Part shown: one piece after another, positions 46,923-56,203 of the stretch | Position numbering within the stretch: position 1 is the first letter of the stretch | How the letters are laid out: each line of letters starts with the position of its first letter | Notes under the pieces: generated by a model | Databases searched by the model: none | What the model was told of the DNA's origin: nothing | Seen by the model: only the letters and a program-made list of their open reading frames with translations | Origin: CF-118 sp035934385 | GTDB lineage: Bacteria > Chloroflexota > Dormibacteria > Dormibacterales > Dormibacteraceae | Reading direction: 5' to 3' | Assembly: GCA_035934385.1 (NCBI GenBank) | Contig: DASYXY010000075.1 | Location: forward strand, 1-64,000 | DNA: 64,000 nucleotides | Made by a program: the position numbers and the translations under genes

Positions 46923-48292
46923 GCGCCCGCGACTGCCTCCAGGGTTGCCGCCCGCTGCTTGATGCCGAAGCCGTTGAGCAGCAGCGCGGGCAGCAGCGCG
47001 CCCGGGATGATGACCCAGGCGAAGAAGCCGTAGTAGCCGGCGGCCGCGGTGGCCGTGAACAGCGGGGCGATGATGAGCGGCGAAACCATGGCGCCGATGT
47101 GGCCGAAGCCGTCGGTCCAGCCGGTGCCGACGGAGCGGATGCGCGTCGGGAACGCGACGGCCGTGTACGTGTACATGTTGAACAGCCACACGTAGAGGCC
47201 GGCGGTCACGACGCTCGAGGCGACCGCGAGCAGCGGCAGGCTGTGCCAGTAGGTGCCGACGCCGAAAGTGAGAAGCAAGCCCGCGCTGGCGACTAGCGCG
47301 CCGGCGAGGATGAGCGTCTTGCGCTCGTAGCGCTCGTTAAGCCGGCCAGCGAGGAACAGGCCACCGGGGGAGCCGACGAGCGCCGAGATGAGACCTGCGG
47401 TGAAGATGTCGTGGGCCGAGAACCCGACCTTGACCAGATACAGGTTGATGAAGCCGAGCGGGCCGTACACGAGGCCGGCGTAGCCGAGGATCCAGCAGAC
47501 CAGCAGCAGCGTCGTGCGGCTGCGATAGGCGGGGCCGAAGAGGTCGCGGACGCCGGCCTTCGGCTGCGCCTTCACGTCGACGATGACCGGCGCGGGCAGC
47601 GGGCCGGAGTGCCTTTCGGTTTCCTTCTCCAGCGCGGTCACAACTCGGTCAGCCTCGAAGCGCTTGCCGTGTGCTTCGAGCCAGCGTGGGGACTCGGGCA
47701 GCGTGAATGCGACGAGCGGGATCAGCACCAGCAGCGGAGCCGCCGCGATGAGAAGCACCATGGCCTGCCAGTGCTGCGGCATGAGCGTGAGACCGGCGAG
47801 GTTCCCCAGCACGTTCAGCACCAGCGGCGCGATCGCCTGCGAGGTCTGGGTCATGCGGCCGCGCACCTTGCTTGGTGCGAGCTCGGCCATGTAGACGACG
47901 TTGGTGGCGAGCACGCCGCCGATGCCCGTGGCGCCTATCCCCAGGAAGAGACACAGCAGATAGAAGTTGCTGGTGAAGGCAGCGGGCAGGGTGCCGAACC
48001 CGATGCAAGCCGCGGCCACGAGCAGGATCCGCCGGCGACCGAAGCGGTCGGACAGGACCGCGAAGACATACTCACCGACGACGATCCCGAGGCCGGTCGA
48101 GATGACCAGCAGGAGCGAGAACTTCGCCGTGTCGAAGGCGTGCTGCGGCCCCCAGATGAAGGGGTAGATGCGCGCGGCGATGCCGTCACTCAGGATCGCA
48201 AACGACCACGCGACCTGGGTCACGATCGCCAACCGCCAGAGCGCCCAGGTGAGGGGCAGGCGATCGAGGCGCTGGCCGATGGTGGCCGTCAC
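46919..48292 (-). CDS. MFS transporter, sugar-porter-like
   Basis: The 457-residue protein has 12 TMs and sugar-porter hallmarks: R-F-G-R-R-R-I-L-L between TM2 and TM3, P-E-S-P-R-W-L near TM6 and E-R-Y-E-R-K-T in the second half. Typical substrates are sugars, polyols or aromatic acids with H+. It overlaps the LuxR-type regulator gene by 4 bp, so the regulator may respond to the transported compound. Start GTG 48292 is the first one before TM1. Confidence 0.88.
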   Translation of the reverse strand: MTATIGQRLDRLPLTWALWRLAIVTQVAWSFAILSDGIAARIYPFIWGPQHAFDTAKFSLLLVISTGLGIVVGEYVFAVLSDRFGRRRILLVAAACIGFGTLPAAFTSNFYLLCLFLGIGATGIGGVLATNVVYMAELAPSKVRGRMTQTSQAIAPLVLNVLGNLAGLTLMPQHWQAMVLLIAAAPLLVLIPLVAFTLPESPRWLEAHGKRFEADRVVTALEKETERHSGPLPAPVIVDVKAQPKAGVRDLFGPAYRSRTTLLLVCWILGYAGLVYGPLGFINLYLVKVGFSAHDIFTAGLISALVGSPGGLFLAGRLNERYERKTLILAGALVASAGLLLTFGVGTYWHSLPLLAVASSVVTAGLYVWLFNMYTYTAVAFPTRIRSVGTGWTDGFGHIGAMVSPLIIAPLFTATAAAGYYGFFAWVIIPGALLPALLLNGFGIKQRAATLEAVAGA

Positions 48293-48367
48293 GAGCCCCG
48301 GGATTATGTGCCCGAATTACGTGCCCGTCTACGGGTACCCCCGGATTACGGCGTGGCCGGCGGCACC

Positions 48368-48373
48368 TAGCCT
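48368..48373 (+). promoter_or_regulatory. -10 element, leaderless start of the 48380 gene
   Basis: TAGCCT ends 6 nt before ATG 48380. Confidence 0.45.
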
Positions 48374-48379
48374 TCGACC

Positions 48380-49840
48380 ATGCGATACCTCGCCTGGGCA
48401 GTGGGCATCATCGGCGCCGCGCTCTGCGCGTTCGCGGCGGGCTTTCACTTCGCGGTGGGCCTGGCCGACCAGCCGATCACGCTGATCCTCGGCTGCCTCT
48501 TCGGAGTGCTGATGGGATTGCTGGGTGCTGTGGTCGCAGCCCGCGAGCCGCGCAACTCGATCGGCTGGCTGATGTGCGTGGCTTCGGTGTCGACCGCGCT
48601 CGTCACGTTGCCGACCGACTACGGGTACGACGCGCTGGTGCTCCAGCACGGAGCCCTGCCTTTCGGCAAGCCGGTGCTGTGGTTTGGCGCCTGGGCTTCG
48701 ATCCCACTCTTCGGCCTGATCCTGCCGCTAATCCTGGGGCGCTTCCCTGACGGTCGGGTGCGGCCACGATGGCGGTTTGCCGAGTGGGTTGCGATCGCGG
48801 GCACCCTGTCGTTCGGTTCCAGCGTGGCCCTGTCGTCCACTCCTCTGCCGCTGGCCCCACCCCGTTTATTGGCGCTCCTGGCGCCGTATGCCAACAACCC
48901 CATCGGCGTGGCGATGCCCAACGGCGTCGAGATAGAAGCGTGGATGGGCGGCCTGGGGACGATCATCGTGGCGTACGTGCTGTCGGCCAGCGCGCTCGCC
49001 TCGCGCTTTCGATCGGCCACTCATGAAGAAGGCATCAAGCTCAAGTGGTTCGCGTACGGCGGGGCGCTCATCGCGTTGTCGGTCGTGTACTCGGGGGTCG
49101 CGTGGTTCCGCAGCGGGGACCTGCTCGCTGCGCTGATCCCACTGCAGGTCACCGTGGTGGCACTTCCCATCGCGATCGGGATCGCGATCCTGCGTTACCG
49201 GCTGTTCGACATCGACCTGATCATCAACCGCAGCATCGTCTACCTGAGCCTGACCGCGATCCTCGCCGCGCTGTACACGGCGCTCATCACGTTTTTCAAC
49301 CGCTTCGTCATAGCGTTTTCCGGACAGAAGTCCGACGCCGCCTACATCGTGACCGCGTTCGTGGTGGTGGTCGCGTTCAGCCCCGTCAAGGACGCGCTGC
49401 AGCGGCGCGTCGACCGTCGCCTGGGCGGCGCGCGCGCTTCCGCCGCGCTGGAGAAGTTCAGCTCCGAGGTCGAGTCGGTGGTCTCCGTCCTGGATGTCCA
49501 TCGCGTGGCGTGCCGGCTGGTCGACCAGGCGGTGCTGGCGTTCGACGCGTATGGGGCCGAGCTCCACCTGGTCGCCGGCGAGGGACCGCTGTACTGTCAC
49601 GGCGAGGTGAACGGTCGGGGCGGCATCGAGGTTCAACTGCGACACGATGGCGTGCAGTACGGCCGCCTTTTGGTGGGTCGCAGGCATGGCGGCGTCGCCT
49701 ACTCAGGCCACGATCGTGATGCACTGCAGCGTTCGGCGGATACCGTCGGCGAGGCGCTCGCCCTCGCCGCCCATTTCGGCCACGCGCCGCTCACAGGGAG
49801 GAATGGATCACATGGATCAGCCAGTCCGATTCGCAACTGA
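48380..49840 (+). CDS. Multi-TM sensor-like protein with cytoplasmic GAF-like tail
   Basis: The 486-residue protein has eight to ten TM helices (to about residue 345) with the linker I-A-I-L-R-Y-R-L-F-D-I-D-L-I-I-N-R-S, common in sensor kinases of Chloroflexota and actinobacteria, then R-R-V-D-R-R-L-G-G and a soluble region of about 120 residues (G-P-L-Y-C-H-G-E). The histidine-kinase core is absent, so it may sense and act with a separate kinase, or be truncated. It overlaps the next small gene by 29 bp. Confidence 0.72.
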   Translation: MRYLAWAVGIIGAALCAFAAGFHFAVGLADQPITLILGCLFGVLMGLLGAVVAAREPRNSIGWLMCVASVSTALVTLPTDYGYDALVLQHGALPFGKPVLWFGAWASIPLFGLILPLILGRFPDGRVRPRWRFAEWVAIAGTLSFGSSVALSSTPLPLAPPRLLALLAPYANNPIGVAMPNGVEIEAWMGGLGTIIVAYVLSASALASRFRSATHEEGIKLKWFAYGGALIALSVVYSGVAWFRSGDLLAALIPLQVTVVALPIAIGIAILRYRLFDIDLIINRSIVYLSLTAILAALYTALITFFNRFVIAFSGQKSDAAYIVTAFVVVVAFSPVKDALQRRVDRRLGGARASAALEKFSSEVESVVSVLDVHRVACRLVDQAVLAFDAYGAELHLVAGEGPLYCHGEVNGRGGIEVQLRHDGVQYGRLLVGRRHGGVAYSGHDRDALQRSADTVGEALALAAHFGHAPLTGRNGSHGSASPIRN

Positions 49841-50039
49841 CATCAAGCCCCTGTTTCGGGACAAGGACATCCACTCGATGAGGTTCGCGTTCAACCTGGA
49901 TGAGTACGACGACGTGCGCGAGCACGCGGAGCACATCCTCAGGCGGTTGCGGGCGGGCGAGATGCCGTGCGATGGCGAGTGGCCTTCCGAGAAGGTCGAC
50001 CTGTTCGACCGCTGGGTGAGCGGCGGCAAGCAGCCGTAA
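49812..50039 (+). CDS. Small protein associated with the ferritin-like gene
   Basis: The 75-residue protein reads M-D-Q-P-V-R-F-A-T-D-I-K-P-L-F-R-D-K-D and E-H-I-L-R-R-L-R-A-G-E-M-P-C-D-G-E-W-P, ending with D-R-W-V-S-G-G. It resembles small proteins I know from beside VioB-type ferritin-like genes. AGGGAGGA is 9-16 nt before ATG 49812, a better distance than to ATG 49803. It ends 4 bp before the ferritin-like gene, so they are coexpressed. Confidence 0.7.
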   Translation: MDQPVRFATDIKPLFRDKDIHSMRFAFNLDEYDDVREHAEHILRRLRAGEMPCDGEWPSEKVDLFDRWVSGGKQP

Positions 50040-50043
50040 TACC

Positions 50044-51255
50044 GTGCCTAGGATCAGCGATCGCGAGGAGCTCGTCTATTTATTGGCCGAGGCTTCGGAG
50101 CTCGAGCATGCCCTGTGCTGCTGCTACCTGTTTGCGGCTTTCAGCCTGAAGCGCGATCAGTCAGAGGACCTGAGTGCGAGCGAGCTGGACGCGGTCAAGC
50201 GCTGGGAGCGCACGATCGCCGGCGTCGCGGTGCAGGAGATGCTGCACCTGGCGCTGGCGAGCAACCTGCTGACGGCGCTGGGCGCCGCGCCGCACCTACG
50301 CCGCCCGAACTTTCCGATCCATTCGAAATACCTGCCGCTGTCATTACGGCGGTTCGAAGAGCGGACGCTCGACCATTTCATCTTCATCGAGCGGCCCGAT
50401 GGCATGGTGATTCCGGATGCGCCGGGGTTCGAAGCGCCGCTCGCGAGTGCTGATGGTTCGGGTCCCGATGGAGTCGAACCGGTCGATGTGCCTTTCGCAA
50501 CGGTGGGCCACCTGTATCGCGACATCGAAGAGGGCTTCAAGGCGCTTTGCGCCAAGTACGGCGAGGAACGCGTGTTCATCGGCCCGCCGCGAGCCCAGGC
50601 CACCGCGGCCTACTTTCCGTTCCGTGGATTGATGGCCGTCACCGACATGGCCTCCGCGGTGAAGGCCATCGAGGAGATCGTCGAGCAGGGCGAGGGGCTG
50701 CGCGGCGACATCGAGAACTCGCACTACGCGCGATTCCTGTCCATCCGGGGCGAGCTTGACCGGCTTCGCGCCGGACGGCCCGAGTTCGAGCCGGCGCGAC
50801 CGGTGATGGAGAACCCGGTGATCGAGCATCCTGACGCGCGGGCGGTCGGCGAGCTGTTCAACGCGAGCTACGCGCTGATGGTCGAGATGCTCATGCGCTT
50901 CTTCAGTCATACGGAGGAATCGGACGAGGAGCTGTCGACGCTGGTGGCGACGGCGGTCGGAATGATGCAGAGCGTGGTCAAGCCGCTCGGTCCGATGCTG
51001 ACTTCAATGCCGGCCGGCGCGGCGGGCGATGGGGCGCGCGCCGGGCCGGGCTTCGAGTTCTACGCGTCGATCGACCTGCTGCCGCACCGTGACGCGGCGT
51101 GGGCGATCTTCGATGAACGCTTTACCGAGCTGGCGGAGTTCTCAGGTCAGCTAGCCGCGCGCGCCGGGCTTCTGGCAGGACTGGATCGGGTCCACGCTCG
51201 AATCGAGTCTCTCGCGGCGAACCTGCGACGGCACCGCCGAGCTCCTGTCGGATAG
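50044..51255 (+). CDS. Ferritin-like (VioB/iminophenylpyruvate dimer synthase type) protein
   Basis: The 403-residue protein begins with a four-helix ferritin-like domain: L-L-A-E-A-S-E-L-E-H-A-L-C-C-C-Y-L (E-x-x-H), V-A-V-Q-E-M-L-H-L-A (E-x-x-H), and A-P-H-L-R-R-P-N-F, matching the family that includes VioB/RebD N-terminal domains and stand-alone forms. A diiron site is likely. The second half (after about 250) is a C-terminal helical region. Function as an oxidase or imine synthase is unknown. GTG start 4 bp after the small gene. Confidence 0.8.
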   Translation: MPRISDREELVYLLAEASELEHALCCCYLFAAFSLKRDQSEDLSASELDAVKRWERTIAGVAVQEMLHLALASNLLTALGAAPHLRRPNFPIHSKYLPLSLRRFEERTLDHFIFIERPDGMVIPDAPGFEAPLASADGSGPDGVEPVDVPFATVGHLYRDIEEGFKALCAKYGEERVFIGPPRAQATAAYFPFRGLMAVTDMASAVKAIEEIVEQGEGLRGDIENSHYARFLSIRGELDRLRAGRPEFEPARPVMENPVIEHPDARAVGELFNASYALMVEMLMRFFSHTEESDEELSTLVATAVGMMQSVVKPLGPMLTSMPAGAAGDGARAGPGFEFYASIDLLPHRDAAWAIFDERFTELAEFSGQLAARAGLLAGLDRVHARIESLAANLRRHRRAPVG

Positions 51256-52167
51256 CTAAGCGCGAGGCGGAATGCCGTTGAAGAAATCCCACATCTCAGA
51301 GCTGGCATCTGGTTCGCCTGGGATCGGGTTGGGCTCATGGCCAAACCAGGTGTGTGGCGCGCCGGCGATCACCTCCAATCGAACCGTGGCACCCGCCCGG
51401 CAGGAGTTCCACTGGGTCCTGGCGACGATGCCGGTCGTGGATTGGGCCCCCGCGCCCGCGCAACCGTCCAGGGTTGCCCACAGCCTGGCCACAGTCGCGA
51501 CTGAAGGAACGGAGTAGTCGCCGCCCCCCTGGTACGGAAAGTTGGTGTCGGCGGTGCCCTGCATGATGAGCACGGATACTGGTTGCGCGGGATGGCAGCC
51601 GCTGAACACGAGAGCTCCGGACACCGATGCGATGGCGGTCACTCTGTCGGATAGCTGGCAACCCAGCCGATAGGCCATCGCCGCTCCGAACGAGAAACCC
51701 GCGACGAAGACTCGGGCTCTGTCGAGCTGAAGCCGAGCTGTCAGCCTGTCGATGAGCTGGCCGATGAAGCTGACATCGTCCGCTCCCGTGCAGCATGTGC
51801 CGGCATTCCAGCAGGTTCCTCCGGTCGCCGCCATCACTGCGCCATCGGGGTAGACCACCACAAAGTGATTGGCGGTCGCTACATCGTTCAGGTGGCTGCC
51901 TACAGCGGCCTGGGCACCAGTCGCCGGACACGGGTGAAGGATGATCACGAGGGGCGCTGGCTGGCCGGGTTGAAGTGACGACGGCACGAACAGGTGATAG
52001 GTCCGCATGACCCCGTCCACAGTCAGAGACTCGTTATGCAGCGAGGCAGCCGGCGTGGGGCTCTGCGCCGGCGCCGGCGACGGTCTCTGCGCGACTGAAC
52101 CAGTGCCGCACGCGGTCATGGCAGACAGAAGAGCGGCGACAAGTAGCGTCCGCATTTGCGTGTTCAT
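51256..52167 (-). CDS. Lipoprotein esterase, PHB-depolymerase/LpqC type (copy 1)
   Basis: The 303-residue protein has a lipoprotein signal (L-L-S-A-M-T-A-C, Cys at about 20) and a Pro-rich linker. The alpha/beta-hydrolase shows the oxyanion stretch L-V-I-I-L-H-P-C, nucleophile Ser in G-F-S-F-G, Asp in Q-G-T-A-D-T and His in G-A-P-H-T-W-F-G. This is the polyhydroxybutyrate-depolymerase/feruloyl-esterase-like group, probably exposed on the cell surface. Overlaps copy 2 by 4 bp, downstream of it. About one-third identity to its neighbour by eye. Confidence 0.85.
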   Translation of the reverse strand: MNTQMRTLLVAALLSAMTACGTGSVAQRPSPAPAQSPTPAASLHNESLTVDGVMRTYHLFVPSSLQPGQPAPLVIILHPCPATGAQAAVGSHLNDVATANHFVVVYPDGAVMAATGGTCWNAGTCCTGADDVSFIGQLIDRLTARLQLDRARVFVAGFSFGAAMAYRLGCQLSDRVTAIASVSGALVFSGCHPAQPVSVLIMQGTADTNFPYQGGGDYSVPSVATVARLWATLDGCAGAGAQSTTGIVARTQWNSCRAGATVRLEVIAGAPHTWFGHEPNPIPGEPDASSEMWDFFNGIPPRA

Positions 52168-53099
52168 GTTCGCGGGGGCACGCTCCGGAAGAAGTTCCAG
52201 GCGGCCACATTGGCGTTGGGCTCGCCGGGCACGGGGCTGAGGTCGGATCCAAACCACTGGTGCAGCCCGCCGACGACCGCGTCGAGGCGCACGGTGACGC
52301 CGCCCGAGCAATGACTCCACACCGATGTCGTCGTGATGCCTGCGTGCGAGGACACCGGTCCGACGGTGCAGCCATCAAGGACGACCCAGCGGTGAATGAC
52401 GTCCTCGACCGGGAACGCGACGTGGGGGCCGCCGCCCTGCCAGGGATGAACGGTGTCGAGGGTTCCGTGCATCTCGAGAATCGAGACTGGTTTCGCCGGC
52501 TCACAGGAATCGGACAGCCTCATCGTTCCGGAGATCGACACGATGGCGGCGATCTCGTCTGCGAGGTCGCACGCCAGACGATAGGCGACCCAGCTGCCGG
52601 CCGATGCGCCGACGACGTAGACGCGTGACTTATCGACTGGGTACGTGGTTTCGATCTCGCTGATCATCTGGCGAATGAAGTCTTCGTCGGCCTGGTAGGG
52701 CCCGCGCTCGGCGTAGGACCAGTACCCGTTGCAGCCGTTGGGCCCGGCGGTCATGAACTGGCCGGCAACGGCCTCGTCGTCGAAGTGGACCAGGTCCTCC
52801 ATGCCCTGCGCATCGATAGGAGACCCGTGAAGCACCACCACGAGTGGCACCGGCTTGGAGTAGTCAACGGTCGAGGGACGGAACAGGCGGTAGTCCCGAA
52901 GCTTGCCGTCGACGTGCAGCGTGTGGAAATCGACCCCGGGTGAGGCTGTGAAACTCGGATCCGCCTCCGATGCGCCACGGCAGTCTTGAACTGGGCTTGG
53001 CGCCGGGGTGGGGCGAGCCGCAGCTTTTACTGTCGAACCACTACACGCGGTGATCAAGGCCACGGACAGGACAAACAGGGCGGCTGCTGTGCTTTTCAT
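52164..53099 (-). CDS. Lipoprotein esterase, PHB-depolymerase/LpqC type (copy 2)
   Basis: The 311-residue protein is a paralogue of the next gene: lipobox A-L-I-T-A-C at about 14-19, Pro linker, V-V-V-L-H-G-S, nucleophile Ser in G-A-S-A-G, Asp in H-G-T-L-D-T and His in G-G-L-H-Q-W-F-G. The shared ends (W-D/N-F-F-x-x-I/V-P-P-R) show tandem duplication. Expected role is hydrolysis of an extracellular ester. TAGCCT lies 10 nt upstream of the ATG. Confidence 0.85.
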   Translation of the reverse strand: MKSTAAALFVLSVALITACSGSTVKAAARPTPAPSPVQDCRGASEADPSFTASPGVDFHTLHVDGKLRDYRLFRPSTVDYSKPVPLVVVLHGSPIDAQGMEDLVHFDDEAVAGQFMTAGPNGCNGYWSYAERGPYQADEDFIRQMISEIETTYPVDKSRVYVVGASAGSWVAYRLACDLADEIAAIVSISGTMRLSDSCEPAKPVSILEMHGTLDTVHPWQGGGPHVAFPVEDVIHRWVVLDGCTVGPVSSHAGITTTSVWSHCSGGVTVRLDAVVGGLHQWFGSDLSPVPGEPNANVAAWNFFRSVPPRT

Positions 53100-53161
53100 G
53101 GTTCAGCGCAGGCTAGGTGTGAAAGTCAACCGAGACACCGTGGAAAACACGGGATCCTGAC

Positions 53162-55369
53162 TCAGACGCTGATGCCGAGGCTCTCCAGGAGACTCTCCGG
53201 CTCGACGGCTGCGGTCTCCAACTGCAGGCGCTCCACGACTTCCTGGCCAACCTCTTTCGACGCCCGGGCAACAACCTCTGCTTCCAGCGGAGCTATCGGA
53301 TCGGCAAACGTCGCGTCAATCTGCGCGAGCAGACGCTCGGCCGCGAAGTGGAAGCGAATTGCCGCTTCGTTTTCTCCCATCTGACCCGCAGCCGCCGCCA
53401 ATCCGAACAGGCAACCCGACAGCTCCCACGTGGTGCCGGTACTGAGCTGCGCACCCTCGATCCAGCAACGGCGGGCCCCGGCGACATCACCGGTGAGCAG
53501 CAGAGCCTGGGCCAGCGTGTCGAGCATCGGCGCGGCGAGGCGAGCGTCGCGGCGGCGCTGGACTTCGACCGAGCGGCTGGCAAGCGGGATCGCCTCTTGA
53601 GGCCGGCCCGCGTACAGCAGCGTCATCGCGCTGTGGTTGAGGGTCACGACGAGGCGAAAATCGTCGCCCTGTCTCTCGAACTCCCTGATGGCCTCGTCAC
53701 GAAGCGACAGCGCGGTCTCCGAGTCGCCGACGGCGTCGTGGCATCTGGCCCGCTGCACCAGCGTGGCGCTCCGGAGCTCGGTGTTGCCTGGTGCGTCCGC
53801 GATCGCCTCCGCGTCAGCGAGGTAGGCCACGGCTGACGAGGCGCGTCCAGCCTCGGCCAGCATCACGGTTTGCATCAGGAGAGCCCAGCACCTCTCTTGC
53901 GACGCTCGTGGATTGGCGGCCAGAGCCAACGTATTCCACGTCAGCCCCTCCTCAGCGCGTCCGCTCGCGGACCAGGTGATCGCCATGGCCGCGCTCAACC
54001 ACAGGGCTCTTCGAGGCGCGGACTTCATCAGGGTCGCCAGCGCAGAGCGGACGTCATCGACCATCGACATCGCCTTTACCCGCTTCGAGCTCGCCTGGAA
54101 AGGCTTCGGTCGCAGGTCCGCTTGTTCGACGAGCCGCACTATGTGCTCTGCATGCAATCGCTCGGTGCGCTCGAGTTCGCCAGACTCCCGCAGCTCCTCC
54201 CGTCCGAACGCCTTCATGATCTCGAGCATCCGGTACCGAGTGCCCTGTGCGCCTCGTTGCAGCTGCAGCATCGATTGCTCGACCAGTGAGCCGAGGGCGA
54301 CCGCCAGCTGAGCCTGGCCGGAGGCGACCGCGGCCGCATCGGTCGCTTCGAACCAGCCGGCAAAGAGGCTGACCCTTCGAAAGAGGAACTGTTCGGTCGG
54401 GGACATGAGCCGGTAGCTCCAATCGGCCAGCGCCCAGACCGTGTCGTGGCGACCAGTCCTCGACGCCTGCCACGCTCCGTCGAGCACCAATGCCGCCAGC
54501 TCCTCTGCGCTCTGACGGCGCAGACGCGGCACGAGCAGCTCTATCGCCAGCGGTATGCCGTCCAACGCGCGAACTATCTGCGTCACGTGCGGCGCGGTCC
54601 GGCCGTCGGCCTCGAAGTCCGGTACCGCAGCTGTTGCCCGCTCGACGAAGAGCTGCTCGGCGTCAGCCTGGGGCAGGGGGTCGAGGTGGCTGATGGCCTC
54701 GCCGATCAGCCCGAGTGGGATCCTGCTCGTGGCGATGAGCCGGATGCGAGGGCAATCGGCCAGCAGAGCCTTTGCTGCGTCGGCGGTCCCTTCGACGACG
54801 TGTTCGCAGTTGTCAAAGACGAGCAGGGCGGACATATGGCGCAAGCGCTGCTTGACCGCCTCCAGCCTGTCCCCCCTGGTGCTTTTGACGTTGAGCGCGT
54901 GGGCGACGGCGTCGCCGACCAGGTCGGAGCGCTCAATGAGCGCGAAGTCACACAGCCAGACGCCGTCGTCGACCTCATCGAGGAGCTCTTCGGCCAGGCG
55001 CAGCACCAGGCGCGTTTTGCCCGATCCGCCCGGGCCGACGACCGTGACCAGGCGGTTGCTGGAGGCGAGATCGAAGAGCCGGCGCAGCTCGTGCTGCCTG
55101 CCGACGAAGCTGGTGGTCTGAGCGGGGAGGTTGCCGCGACGGCGAGCGCTGTCCTCGCGTGGTCTTGCATCGGTTTGCGAGCGAGCCACCCATGCCGCGA
55201 TCTGACTGCGCGAGGCGAAGCCGAGCTTGTTCATGATCTGCTCGACGTGCCACTCGACGGTTCTCTCCGAGAGGAACAGCCGAGTTGCGATCTCGCGGTT
55301 GGTCAGGCCGGCGGCGATGAGCTCGGCCACTTCGAGCGCCCTTCGGGTGAGCCGAGGCTCGGCCGCCAT
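53162..55369 (-). CDS. STAND ATPase regulator with N-terminal LuxR helix-turn-helix
   Basis: The 735-residue protein has the LuxR domain at the N-terminus (about 5-65, L-T-N-R-E-I-A-T-R-L-F-L-S-E-R-T-V-E-W-H), then the ATPase: T-S-F-V-G-R-Q-H-E-L, Walker A G-P-G-G-S-G-K-T-R-L, Walker B L-L-V-F-D-N-C-E-H, R-I-P-L-G, and a TPR-like region to the end. The order is opposite to the usual one and to the 44691 gene. CAGAAT lies 6 nt before ATG 55369. The regulon is not apparent; it is divergent from nothing and convergent with nothing. Confidence 0.88.
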   Translation of the reverse strand: MAAEPRLTRRALEVAELIAAGLTNREIATRLFLSERTVEWHVEQIMNKLGFASRSQIAAWVARSQTDARPREDSARRRGNLPAQTTSFVGRQHELRRLFDLASSNRLVTVVGPGGSGKTRLVLRLAEELLDEVDDGVWLCDFALIERSDLVGDAVAHALNVKSTRGDRLEAVKQRLRHMSALLVFDNCEHVVEGTADAAKALLADCPRIRLIATSRIPLGLIGEAISHLDPLPQADAEQLFVERATAAVPDFEADGRTAPHVTQIVRALDGIPLAIELLVPRLRRQSAEELAALVLDGAWQASRTGRHDTVWALADWSYRLMSPTEQFLFRRVSLFAGWFEATDAAAVASGQAQLAVALGSLVEQSMLQLQRGAQGTRYRMLEIMKAFGREELRESGELERTERLHAEHIVRLVEQADLRPKPFQASSKRVKAMSMVDDVRSALATLMKSAPRRALWLSAAMAITWSASGRAEEGLTWNTLALAANPRASQERCWALLMQTVMLAEAGRASSAVAYLADAEAIADAPGNTELRSATLVQRARCHDAVGDSETALSLRDEAIREFERQGDDFRLVVTLNHSAMTLLYAGRPQEAIPLASRSVEVQRRRDARLAAPMLDTLAQALLLTGDVAGARRCWIEGAQLSTGTTWELSGCLFGLAAAAGQMGENEAAIRFHFAAERLLAQIDATFADPIAPLEAEVVARASKEVGQEVVERLQLETAAVEPESLLESLGISV

Positions 55370-55409
55370 GGGGGCATTCTGGACCTGCCAGCGCGAGCGC
55401 CTTACGTCG

Positions 55410-56195
55410 TCAATTCGTGACGGCCGATGGCAGTCGCACACCGGTCAACTGCTCGCAGGCGGCCAGAAACGCATCCTGGACGGTGACGTCGGACGCAGCC
55501 CGATGGGCGGCCTGAGGCCGCATGTGGAAGAAGTACCGGCCGGTCACGTTCGCAGCTCGCTCATCGCTGACCGCCAGCCACACCTGGGTCGCGACGCCCT
55601 GGGTGAGGTCACCGGGTGCGGACGCGCCGCCCATCTTGGTGGGATTCCATCCAGGATCGACCGCGTTCGACAGGACGTGCGGCCACAGGCGGGCGACGGC
55701 GAACGCCAGCACGACGTCGAACAGCTTGGAGTTCGCGTACGCCTGCGATCCGTTGAAGCGCCGGCGACGCCACTGCAGGTCGCTCAGGTCCGGATCCCCG
55801 CCCTGGTGCAGGCCCGACGACAGATAGATCAGCCGCTGAGGTGGGTCGATCAGCCCGGTCAACAGGTACGGCGCGAGCGAGTTGATGGCGAAGGTGTCGT
55901 CGAGCCCGTCCACCGTCTGGCTGCGCGCCGCGCGCGGACGGTAGACGCCGGCGTTGTGGATGATCGCCTGGAACGGTCCTGCCGCGTTGGCCTGTCGCGC
56001 AAGTTCGCGGGTCTGCTCAATGCTGGCCAGGTCGCCCTCGAGCGCCGCTCGGGCCCCAGGTACCGCGCGCAGCGCCTGCTGGGCCCGGTCGTGGCTGCGC
56101 CCGTGCAGGACGACGTCGTGGCCTTGCGCCACCAGGCGTCTCGCGGCCGCCTGACCTAGCCCGTCAGCCGAGCCGGTGATGAAAATGCTCGCCAC
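55410..56195 (-). CDS. Short-chain dehydrogenase/reductase
   Basis: The 261-residue enzyme has the NAD(P) loop F-I-T-G-S-A-D-G-L-G, I-I-H-N-A-G-V and the catalytic Ser in Y-L-S-S-G and Tyr/Lys in Y-A-N-S-K. Basic residues after the second strand (H-G-R-S-H-D-R) suggest NADP. It is like the retinol-dehydrogenase/WW-oxidoreductase-type SDRs. GTG start; it ends 40 bp from the LuxR gene and follows the deazaflavin protein by 8 bp, so cotranscription is likely. Confidence 0.88.
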   Translation of the reverse strand: MASIFITGSADGLGQAAARRLVAQGHDVVLHGRSHDRAQQALRAVPGARAALEGDLASIEQTRELARQANAAGPFQAIIHNAGVYRPRAARSQTVDGLDDTFAINSLAPYLLTGLIDPPQRLIYLSSGLHQGGDPDLSDLQWRRRRFNGSQAYANSKLFDVVLAFAVARLWPHVLSNAVDPGWNPTKMGGASAPGDLTQGVATQVWLAVSDERAANVTGRYFFHMRPQAAHRAASDVTVQDAFLAACEQLTGVRLPSAVTN

Positions 56196-56203
56196 GCCGC
56201 GGG

